From NCBI GenBank assembly GCA_902651635.1, contig CACRSC010000018.1:103517-142826 (forward strand): 39,310 nucleotides of DNA, given 5' to 3'. Numbering within the stretch: position 1 is the stretch's first letter; each line of letters starts with the position of its first letter. The notes under the pieces are model-generated. The model was given only the letters and a program-made list of their open reading frames with translations. It was not told the origin of the DNA and did not search any database. Origin of the DNA: Mastigamoeba balamuthi. Taxonomy: Eukaryota; Evosea; Mastigamoebida; Mastigamoebidae. The position numbers were made by a program, and so were the translations under genes. Below are positions 31,019-39,310 of this stretch, piece after piece.

Positions 31019-32216
31019 TTATTCAGTTGCAATTGCAGTTGCAGTTGCAGTTTGCGTGTTTCTCGGAATTGAAGCAAGCCCGAGAGCTCTGAGCGAACTC
31101 TCCGCCCTGTCCTTGGCCTCGGAGATCCACTGGGTGCACTTGCCGCGGATGTCCTCTGCCCGCTGGGCCTGCGCCTGCACTTGGCGCTCCAGGTTGCACA
31201 CGCGGGCGCTGAGATCCTCGAGCTTCCTGGTCGCCTCCTGGAGCGTCTGCAGCTGGTCGCTGGTCAGCGGCGCCAGGGTAATGGCTCTGCTTCCCGTCCC
31301 GGCCCAGTCTACTTGGACGACGACGGGTGCCTGCAGCTCCTTGAAGATCTCTCCCAGCGCCCGCCCGGTCTTGGACGGGCCCGCCTGGCACTCCTCGTGC
31401 ATCTCCGGGCTGCTCAGGGGCGACGGGAGCGACACCGTCTTGGCCGAGGAGGCGATGGAGCTCAGCGTGACGCCTGCGCTGTAGATCACTGCCAGAGCCG
31501 AGTGCAGCGGTGAGAAGAATTGTCGCTGAGCGCTGAGCGTCAGGCGAACCTGCCAGGCAGAGCCCGACGATGGCCCACGTCTTGGGTCGACCAAGCGTGG
31601 CTAGCGCAATCGGCTCCTGCCGTGCAGCATCTTGTATGCGCTCGAGCGGCCAGAGAATCCCGTTCGACCACAACTGTCGGGGGGCACACACGTCAGTTGT
31701 TCGCGAAACAGCGCGGTGCTCAGCGCCATGGGGCGCACGTTGTGCTCCACGGTGCCCTCCACCCACAGGCGGACGTCCAACTGCCCACCCCTGTAGTCCC
31801 CCCTCAGCGGCCTCTCTGAGCGGGCCCGCTCGGCCTCGTCGCCCTTGAGCAGCACGACAACGGCCGGTGGCGCCGGCAGTTGTTCCCCTGCCAGTGCAGC
31901 CGGGCGAAGGCAAGACAGACCGTGTGAGAGAGGACACCAAACGGCCGAGCCGACGAGGCAGAGCGACAGGGCGGTGCGCACGCAGGTGCCGGAGGATGAC
32001 GGCAAAGGGGCCCTCGTTGCCCACAGGGAGCTTGTCCTGGTTGCGGTGCGAGTCGTAGAAGAGCGCGACGGTGCGCGGGCGCGAGGCGACCAGCGCGGGG
32101 ACCGTCTCTTTGCCGTTGGGCAGCTCGAAGAGCGTCACGCCGTGCGAGAGGTCCGACAGCCCAAACGACTCCGCGTGAGGCCGCGGGCACAGACCCACCG
32201 CGCTGGCCATGGCCAT
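31019..32216 (-). CDS. Unrecognised membrane/coiled-coil protein, tandem paralogue A
   Basis: Minus-strand exons 32216-31982, 31887-31739, 31673-31550, 31488-31019; 325 residues; introns 94, 65 and 61 nt. Soluble N-terminal part of about 150 residues with alternating strands and helices (VTLFELPNG, TVALFYDSH, FAVILRHLRE, AVVVLLKGD, LDVRLWVEG), one membrane segment formed across the exon 3/4 junction (WAIVGLCLAVIYSAGVTLSS), then a C-terminal region ending in a heptad-type coiled coil (LQTLQEATRKLEDLSARVCNLERQV). No family recognised. Compared with paralogue B it lacks about 18 residues before the coiled coil and has lost the stop codon after ALGLA, adding a Thr/Ala tail (TATATAIATE). It probably works at an internal membrane, perhaps with the neighbouring GTPase; this rests on gene order only. 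Confidence 0.65.
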
Positions 32217-32448
32217 CCTCTCTGGGGCGTGTGTGGTACGGCAGGCGCTTGTTGCGAAAGGAGGGCGAATCCGCTCGGTCAGCATGCAGCAGAGGGCTGG
32301 GGGAATCTGTGGATCGATCAATTGCGGGTTCCGCGTTTGCTCCACCCTTTTACGTCACAGCGGGAGCGAAAAGGCCATTCCGTCCGCCAGAAGAGACGCC
32401 GAGCCGAGTAAACTGTGAAGCAACACCCCTCATCGCGCTGCACGTCAC

Positions 32449-32585
32449 GATGGAGGCCATCAACGATGATCTGAGGCGCAGTTGCGGCTCCTCTCATCCC
32501 CTCTTGTCCTCGTTCGCTCCGCTCCGCTCCGGCCTCCGCCATCCCTCCACACACTTCGGCCCACTTTTCCGGGAATGCACTACTC
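32449..32585 (+). pseudogene. Truncated 5' fragment of the IFI44-like GTPase gene
   Basis: Starts MEAINDDLRRSCGSS, matching MEATSDELRRSCGSS of the intact gene at 34164, and diverges after about 40 codons at the join of the two tandem units. The P-loop and all later parts are absent. The first ATG of the intact gene (34125) is CTG here. Confidence 0.65.
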
Positions 32586-32676
32586 AGTGAGGCACCTGTG
32601 GATGGGGAGGAAATTGCAAGTGCTGTCGTTGATTATTCAGTTGCAGTTGCAGTTGTGGTGTGCGTTTTCCGGGAGT

Positions 32677-33893
32677 TCAGGCAAGCCCGAGAGCGTTGAG
32701 CAGGCTGTACACGGGGGAGCTCTCCGCCCTGTCCTTGGCCTCGGAGATCCACTGGGTGCACTTGCCGCGGATGTCCACCGCGCGCTGGGCCTGCGCCTGC
32801 ACTTGGCGCTGCAGGCTGCAGATGCGGGCGTTGAGCTCCTCGAGCTTCCTGGGCGCCTCCTCGAGCGTCTGCAGCTGGTTCCGGGTCAGCGGCGACACCG
32901 TCGTGGCCTTGGTTCCCGTCCCGGCCCTCGGGGCGCCGAGCAGCCAGTTGAGCCGGCAGACCAGCGAGGTGCACCGCGAGTGGTCCACTTCGACGAAGTG
33001 GGGCTCCTGCAGCTCCTTGAGGATCTCGCCCAGCGCCCGCCCGGTCTTGGACGGGCCCGCCTGGCAATCCTCGAACCTCTCCGGGCTGCTCAGGGGCGAC
33101 GGGAGCGACACCGTCTTGGCCGAGGAGGCGATGGTGCTCAGCGTGACGCCTGCGCTGTAGATCACTGCCAGAGCCGAGTGCAGCGGTGAGAAGAATTGTC
33201 GCTGAGCGCTGAGCGTCAGGCGAACCTGCCAGGCAGAGCGCGATGATGACCCACGTCTTGGGTCGACCAAGCGTGGCCTGCGCAGTCGGCTCCTGCTGTG
33301 CAGCATCTTGTATGGGCTGGAGCGGCCAGAGAATCCCGTTCGACCTCAACTGTCGGGGGGCACACACGTCAGTTGTTCCCGAAACAGCGCTGTACTCAGC
33401 GCCATGGGGGCGCACGTTCTGCTCCACGGTGCCGTCCACCCACAGGCGCACGTCCAACTGCCCACCCCTGTAGTCCCCCCTCAGCGGCCTCTCTGAGCGG
33501 GCCCGCTCGGCCTCGTCGCCCTTGAGCAGTACGACAACGGCAGGCGGAGCCGGCAGTTCTTCCCCTGCCAGTGCAGCCGGGCGAAGGCAAGACGGGCCGT
33601 GTGAGAGAGGGCACCCAACGGCCGAGCCGACGAGGCAGAGCGACAGGGCGGTGCGCACGCAGGTGCCGGAGCATGACGGCAAAGGGGCCGTCGTTGCCCG
33701 CGGGGAGCTTGTCCTGGTTGAGGTGCGAGTCGTAGAAGAGCGCGACGGTGCGCGGGCGCGAGGCGACCAGCGCGGGGACCGTCTCTTTGCCGTTGGGCAG
33801 CTCGAAGAGCGTCGCGCCGTGCGAGAGGTCCGACAGCCCAAACGACTCCGCGTGAGGCCGTGGGCACAGACCCACCGCGCTGGCCAAGGACAT
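32677..33893 (-). CDS. Unrecognised membrane/coiled-coil protein, tandem paralogue B
   Basis: Minus-strand exons 33893-33659, 33564-33416, 33349-33226, 33164-32677; 331 residues; introns 94, 66 and 61 nt. Same design as paralogue A: N-terminal alpha/beta part, membrane segment (WVIIALCLAVIYSAGVTLST), coiled coil (LQTLEEAPRKLEELNARICSLQRQV). The stop (TGA) after LLNALGLA is probably ancestral. An extra CTSLVCRLNWLLGAPR segment is absent from A. The N-terminal part is nearly identical in the two copies, whereas the region between the membrane segment and coiled coil differs, so the copies are recent but no longer equal. The start is 231 bp from that of the GTPase gene, transcribed the other way. 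Confidence 0.65.
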
Positions 33894-34124
33894 CCTCCTC
33901 TCTCTGGGGGCGTGTGTGGTACGGCAGGCGCTCGTTGTGAAAAGCAAGAGCGACGTGCGAAATCCGCTCTGCCAGCAAAGGCAGCAGGGCTGGGCGAATC
34001 TGTGGATCGATCAATTGCGGGTTCCGCGTTTGCACCACCCTTTTTTTGGGTGCGTCACAGCACGAGCGAAAAGGCAATTCCGTACACCAGCTGAAGCGCC
34101 AAGAGCGAGCGAGCCGAGAAAACA

Positions 34125-35317
34125 ATGTCTGAAGCAACACCCCTCACCGCGCAGCACATCACGATGGAGGCCACAAGCGATGAGCTGAGGCGCAGTTGCG
34201 GCTCCTCTCTTCCCCTCTTGCCCTCGTCCCATCTGGGGTTCACGTTTCGTCCCACCGGCTGTTGCCGTTGCAATGCGCGAGCAGGAGTGCTTGGGGCTGT
34301 GGGAAAGAGCGTCCCTACAGTGTACCTCTTCGGCTTCACGGGCGCGGGCAAGAGCAGCCTCATCAGCACCTTGCGGACCGCTGCAAGCGCGCCCCCCGTG
34401 GCGCTGATCGAAGGCGTGGCTCTGACCAGGGACCCCGCGACCATGAGCATGCGTTCCTTCGACGTGGAGGTCCGTTGCAATGGCGAGACCAAGCCCGTGG
34501 CCCACGTGGTCGACACCCGCGGGTGGAACGACGGCACCACCGCTGAGGCCATGCTCGGCGAGATAAACCAGTACGTCACTGGCGGCGAGGAGCGGTTCCT
34601 CTGGAGGACGTGCGCACGCCTCTGCCCTGCTGCCCTCACTTCCCCCAGAGCTTGCCTTTCCCCTCATCATTTGTTTCTCTTGTTATCTCGGCTGGTTCAT
34701 GACGCTCTCTCGCCTGCCATCGCAGTGAAGATAAGCGCGTAGCGTGTACACTCAAGAGGCGAGTGGCCCAGAGGAACGCCAATGCCAACTGCATCATCAT
34801 CGTGGGGTCGCCGCTCTTGACGGAAAAGCAGCTCAGAGAGTACCGCGGCCTTAAGGACATGCTCGAGAGGGCGGGCCTGGGCTACATCACCGGTTGGGTG
34901 CTCACCGGCCCCCGCAAGGAGGGGCAGCCGGAGGGCGAATGCCTGGGCCCCCGAAAGGAGGGGAATCTGGACCCCAACTTCCTGGGTATCGTGGCTCCCG
35001 TGAACGACCGCTTCGTCAGGATCAACAATTACGTGCCCCTGGGGGAAGGGGTGGAGGTCCCCATCGACGAGGCTCTCGACCGCAAGGCGCTGGTGCTGCT
35101 GGAGCGTGTCGTGCGCAGCTGGGCGAACCCGAATGTTGAGGTCAAGAACACCGTCCTCGCGCTGTGGGAGACAGCCGTCAACAACCTCCCCACGGTCGAA
35201 GTCACGACCGCCCTCTGGTCGACACTCAGCCTCGGCAACCTCGTCAACCTTTTCGTGCTGTTCGTGGTCGTCTGGATTGTCAAGAACAGCAGCGCGAGTG
35301 AAATACTGCGCAAGTAA
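34125..35317 (+). CDS. IFI44-like GTPase with C-terminal membrane anchor
   Basis: Two exons (34125-34594, 34726-35317), 353 residues, 131-nt intron. P-loop GFTGAGKSSL at 70-79, switch II DTRGW at 130-134, a strand CIIIVGSPLL where the G4 region should be, and FVRINNYVPLGEG followed by a helix with a leucine pattern, which resembles the VxNY region of interferon-induced protein 44 and related GTPases. The classical NKxD motif is not obvious; TGPRKEG repeats twice in that area. A single hydrophobic helix (LVNLFVLFVVVWIV) sits 15 residues from the C-terminus, so the protein is likely tail-anchored. An alternative start is 34164, which the duplicated fragment preserves. Probable role in membrane dynamics; partner may be the head-to-head neighbour. 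Confidence 0.7.
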
Positions 35318-36208
35318 CAGATTTAGAAGGCTCTCTCTCTATCTCACACCCTCTCTGTCCGACCCCCAGCCACATGGCATTCACTTCGTCAGCCGTGCAA
35401 GGCCTGCAACACCCAGATTCCGACACGCTCTGATTTCCGGAACCCCCGATGGAAACATGCCTGCAATGACTAAACAGGGATAACTTTGTTTCTGGGCCTG
35501 TTTGGCGGCTGAGGTCTCACAGCAGCCCCAGTGTTATGAGTATGTGGTACATAGTGCTACAAGCACAAATATTTGCACTAGTAGTGATTGTAGCACTAAA
35601 TTAGCGATGTAATTCCATCACATGCATCATATGTAGTGCTACATTGTGATTCAAGCAATGAATTTATTGCATTTAGCACAAATTATATTGCTGTGCTGAA
35701 TTCAGCCTTCTTCTCTGTTTTACTCTAAGTCAACTCTGTTGAACCATGAACCATGATATCCTGGATTTCAAAGATATCTTCACTGTGATATTTATCATAT
35801 CTTCACTCTTCTCACACTCATAACACACTGCACAACCTCACATCTATTCCTTGCTGCTTCTTCACAATAGAGGTTAAAACGAATTTGAAAAACTGTCATA
35901 AATTTGAAAAAGAAAAATTCGGAAAACAGCAAAAAGTAACGAAAAAGATATGAGAAACATAAAACTTAGGATAAAAAAGAAAAGTGCCAAAAAAGAAGAG
36001 AGGAAAGAGGACTGAGCAGTTTCAAGTTGACAACATTCAACAAAGAAAGAACCAAAAGAAACGGTTAGTCATATATTGCTCAATCACTGGCAATTGAAGA
36101 AAGAAAACCAAAAGAAGTTATGAGAAACATGAAGCAGAAACACAAAACCAATAAAAGAACAGGTTTCAATGAACCAGATTTAAGTGAGACTGAGAACAAA
36201 ACTGTACT
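35318..36208. other. AT-rich intergenic region with solo transposon end
   Basis: No gene seen. At 35545-35735 it carries a copy of the transposon end found at 3560 and 38900. From 35880 to 36150 the plus strand is strongly purine-rich (GAAAAAG-type), including two ATGAGAAACAT words at about 35949 and 36120. Confidence 0.5.
35545..35735. repeat. Transposon terminal repeat, copy 2 (solo, CpG-decayed)
   Basis: Aligns by eye with 38930-39110: each of the four CG dinucleotides in the first 35 bp of that copy is CA or TG here. No transposase follows, so it is a solo end or a MITE-like derivative. Confidence 0.55.
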
Positions 36209-38716
36209 CTATCTTGTCTTTCTCTTCTTCAAGTCAGAAGAGAGCAAACCCTGCTCACGTGGCACAGATGCCTTGTCCAGTGCCTGGTCTGCTTCCTCTT
36301 CTTCCTCAGATTCGGCTGTCCTCTTCTTTCTGCCTCTCGTAGCAGGCTTTCTCCTCTGTGTTGTGCTTTGATGGCCTCTTCCTTGTGGGGACTTGATATC
36401 TTCCTTTGTCTCTCACTTACTCTCATCCTCATTCTCAGCCTTGCCCTTGTCCTCCTTCTCTGAGGCTTCCTCCCTCCCACTGGTTCTGCCAGTGGCTTGT
36501 TCCTGTCTCTCTGCAAAACAATCAGAGAAACATAAATTGTAGTGAGTACCCTTTAAGCACTTGAGGTCACCCATTGTGAAGTTTTTCGAAGTTCCTACAA
36601 TGCTGATAAGTGGTTGCATGGGAGCCTGCACCTGCATAGCTGATGTGCTCTTTATTGAATTGTTAAAAGGAACAAAGGAAAATTGGCACCTTTCTCACTG
36701 GGTTCCTCTGCTGGTATTGAACAAACAGGAGGACAGAGCTGAGCCATTGCTGTTGCAAGTTGAAGACAACGTGCTTCCTCCTTCAGGTGGAGGGCTTCCT
36801 CATGAAGTACTTCCTGGGGCACTACCAGAGAAGACGACCCAGGGTCAGGTCCAGTCTGGGTTCCTACTGGAGTAGCCAGAGAGACCAGCACTAAGAAGTT
36901 GGCGAATCAAGGAAACAACAGGTAGCATACCCTTCACAGGATGAGGAACGAGAGGTATAGTGACAGCTGCTTGAACAGGCAGAACAATGAGCAAAGGGGT
37001 TGCTGCAGAAGGAGCAGCAGCAGCAGCAGTGGCTGGCAAAACCAGTGGCTGTGACCTTGGGAGCTTAGCAGCATGCTCTTTCTCCTGTGCAGTAGCATCC
37101 TTAGCATCTGGAATTGGTGTATCCTGAGTGGCAGATCCACCAATCGAGGCATCAGAGGGAAGAACAGCAGAAGAATGTCCCTGATGGAACTGTCAGGCAG
37201 ACTTTGAGTAAATGGCAACTTGCCTGGGATGCAAAAAGTGAGGCAGTAGCCTCAGATGCGGAGATCAAACCATGGAGCTGAGAACAAATGCTCTTAGGTT
37301 GGAAGGGAAGTGATGCAGCAGCCACAACAGAAGGCTGGTTGGCAGGAACCATGACAGATGTAGAGACTGTGAACAATAATAGAACATAAGAAATGAAACA
37401 AGGCAGGAAGAGTACAAGGATTCATAGGCATAGCCTGAGGTGACCGCACAGCAGCTATAACCTCTTCCATCTTGTGGATCAGTGCTGCTGAGGACTCGGA
37501 GAAACTGTGAAGGAGCCGGAAGTTCTCAGTTAGTCTTTAATTACCAGTGATAAAGAGAAAAATGGAATAAGCATTTCAAGCAGGATATTGGCATTGTGTG
37601 TTGAAGTGTGGGACAGCCTGTGGTATGACGCTCAGTTGTGTAATGCAAGCTGAAGTGTGCTGAGCCCAAAGGATTGCCTATCTCCACTATGTTAAAGTGG
37701 AAGAAGATGTCATTGACATAGTTGGACACAGACGTCTCCTTGCACCTTGGGCTGCAGTGGTTGTACACAGATATCAGCAGTTCTGCTATTGTCTCATACT
37801 TAATGTGTGGCATTGAGGAGCAGTACAACTTCTCTGTCCTGTTGACTGGCACACAGATGAAGGTGGCATTGAGACTGTCCAGGAAGGACTGTCGAGCTGA
37901 CGGGATCAGGAAGTGGACTACCAGGTCGTAGTGGATCTTCTTGTTCTTTTCCTGTGGCTCGAAAACGTTCTTGTTCTCCAGGAACAGTGGTATCACCAGA
38001 GTTGAGAACCATCTTCTCTCGAGTCTGGTATTTAAAGGCAGCAGAGGTGGATTCTGCAGTAGAGCAAGGCTGACCTGACCTGTGTAGCTCAGACATATGC
38101 TCACAACTGCGCACTCTAGATCTGACTGTTAGGAACAACAATTGAAAATGAACAGACCCTCTGGGTTCAGTAGTGCTATCACTTGGCTGAGAACCGCGTT
38201 CTGCTGCTGGTGCAGGGCAACAACAAGAAGGTTCAGTTGGTACAGCTCTCGAATGGCTGTCCACATGGTGCTTGATGCCATTATGTCAACTCGTAGACCT
38301 GCAGGGCTGTATTCTAAGTACAGTCAACCAAGAAGTAATCAGATCTCGGCTGGATAGAGGGCCTTGTTCCAGTTCAGCCTCTTCTTTTCTGATGGGTCAG
38401 CCAGCACAATGTCCTTCTCGATCACAGTGAATGCAACATTGACTTCCTCCATAGTCTTGACCTTCCCTCACATCACAGTAGTAGTCACTGGGCCCCAGTC
38501 CCACATGGAATCTGCAGTAGGGGCATTCTTACAGTCCATGAATTTGCCCTGCTGCAGGGCTGACCGAAGAACCTCAAGCTGTGTGCTGAAGAAAGACGAT
38601 CTTTTCTGAGTAGCCATGTCAATTACCTGTTCGAACAAACCAGCTGCTGTCTCCATGGTGCTGTACAGTAGACGGGTTTGCTTTCTGGTCAGATAGCTCT
38701 TCAGTACCTTTCTGTA
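36209..38716 (-). pseudogene. Decayed multi-exon gene of unknown family
   Basis: On the minus strand a long frame from about 38716 to 37541 reads as an alpha/beta protein (MWTAIRELYQLNLLVVALHQ, WFSTLVIPLFLENKNVF, HYDLVVHFLIPS, YETIAELLISVYNHCS) but is cut by three TGA and one TAA. All three TGA codons would be CGA (Arg) before CpG decay. A frame change follows near 37640. The 3' part is better kept: exons separated by 34- to 49-nt introns encode TENFRLLHSFSE, a Pro/Ala-rich linker, LHEEALHLKEEARCL, then RQEQATGRTSGREE and a basic-acidic tail ending KKRKTR at TAG 36209-36211. The intron at 37190-37223 is GC-AG. The nuclear-type tail and setting among repeats suggest a transposon or multicopy gene. 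I do not recognise the domain. Confidence 0.5.
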
Positions 38717-39108
38717 ATAAACATTTGGTCATCGCTGCGACTTATGCGCATGGAGCAATAAATCTTTAGCAATGTTTTTTCAGTGCTAATTTAGCGCTCC
38801 CATCGCTAATTTAGCACTAATTATAGCGCTAAATAGCGCTACATTGCTATTAGCGATTTTAGTGCTATATGCGACCTAAATTCAGCATTATTGTTTTGTT
38901 TTTTATATCGCTATACATCACTTCAATCGCTACCAGCGCAAATATTTGCGCTAGTAGCGATTGTAGCGCTTTTTTAGCAATGCACTTCCATCGAATGCAT
39001 CGCATGTAGTGCTAACAATCGCATGTAGTGAAAGTTCAGCGAATTTAGCGCATTTTTGCGATTATGCATCGCTGAGGTCTGTCTTTTTTTTCCAAGTCAA
39101 ACCTCTGT
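38717..39108. repeat. Transposon terminal repeat, copy 3, rich in TAGCGCTA-type words
   Basis: About 390 bp with many direct and inverted forms of TTAGCGCT / TAGCGATT (for example around 38793, 38825, 38837, 38949). CpG is retained here, unlike copies 1 and 2. It directly precedes the second transposase copy. Confidence 0.6.
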
Positions 39109-39310
39109 TTTGGCTTTTTTACTGGGGTGGTCTGGGAAACCAGGCCTCCCTGGGAATACGGCGCAGGGGGTTCTCACTGAGGTACCAGGCATCTAGGTTC
39201 GTGATGATTGTTATGGCTGACCTCAGCAGGTCATTGCTCATCACCTTCTTCCCCTTGAACTTCTTGCCCACGATGTTGAATCGGGACATGAAGCCCAGGT
39301 AGTGCTCTAC
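39109..39310 (-). pseudogene. DDE transposase C-terminus, copy 2 (runs off the window)
   Basis: The minus strand reads VEHYLGFMSRFNIVGKKF, a basic KGKK, then LLRSAITIITNLDAW and PREAWFPRPPQ before TAA, without a stop. VEH with the basic helix fits the catalytic Glu region of IS5/Harbinger-type transposases. It is younger than copy 1: 39281-39283 keeps CGA where copy 1 has TGA. Whether the rest is intact lies beyond the window, so it may be a live gene. Confidence 0.55.

Larger units (their letters stand above)
30966..34250. repeat. Tandem duplication of a head-to-head gene module
   Basis: Unit 1 is about 30966-32585 and unit 2 about 32586-34250. Each starts with GAGGAAA(A)TTGCAAGTGCTG, carries a minus-strand four-exon membrane-protein gene, a short divergent promoter region and the first codons of a plus-strand GTPase gene. 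Only unit 2 runs on into a complete GTPase. The two membrane-protein genes have identical exon 1 to 3 lengths (235, 149, 124 nt). Confidence 0.8.

Noticed and set aside
37541-38520. TGA read as an amino acid (altered genetic code)
   Set aside because: Cellulase, chitinase, RabGAP, M6-neighbour flavoprotein and CFAP52 genes all end naturally at TGA, and the internal TGAs occur only in repeat-borne sequence at likely former CGA codons.

Overview
The window is nuclear DNA of a eukaryotic protist. GC-rich protein genes are cut by short introns (34 to 263 nt, often with a CTAAC or CTGAC branch-like motif before the 3' AG) and alternate with AT-rich, CpG-poor islands of decayed transposons. A CFAP52 homologue implies a motile flagellum. 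Secreted cellulase, chitinase and M6 protease, plus an iron-sulfur-type flavoprotein, fit a free-living phagotroph or osmotroph, possibly from an oxygen-poor habitat. An amoeboflagellate is my guess; the sequence does not settle the lineage. TGA, TAA and TAG all act as normal stops.

Layout. 0-1.3 kb: a type II membrane GT8 glycosyltransferase, followed by a tRNA-Glu-like sequence. 1.5-4.6 kb: a transposon graveyard with a DDE transposase relic. 4.63-12.01 kb: a 7.4-kb unit bounded by near-identical 1.43-kb inverted repeats. It holds a three-exon gene for a LOTUS-like plus degenerate DEDD-exonuclease-fold protein, a nested Tc1/mariner relic, an array of short repeats and a second, damaged gene. 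12.0-12.8 kb: an exact direct duplication around a single N, probably an assembly scar.

12.8-35.3 kb is a dense gene island: GPI-type GH5 cellulase, FYRN/FYRC chromatin protein, GPI-type GH18 chitinase, TBC RabGAP with three EF hands, BAH-like protein, GPI-type M6 peptidase, flavoprotein, small Cys-rich membrane protein, CFAP52, MEMO1-like protein, then a tandemly duplicated pair of unrecognised membrane/coiled-coil genes head to head with a membrane-anchored IFI44-like GTPase. 35.3-39.3 kb: a second transposon island with a decayed multi-exon gene and another copy of the DDE transposase.

The exon models were joined by hand. All have coding lengths divisible by three, and many splice phases are confirmed by family motifs that run across the junctions. 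The secreted enzymes probably act on cell walls and protein at the cell surface; FYR and BAH-like proteins act in chromatin; TBC/EF-hand and GTPase proteins act in membrane traffic. The strongest candidates for something undescribed are the long-inverted-repeat element carrying a small-RNA-type protein, and the head-to-head membrane protein/GTPase module.
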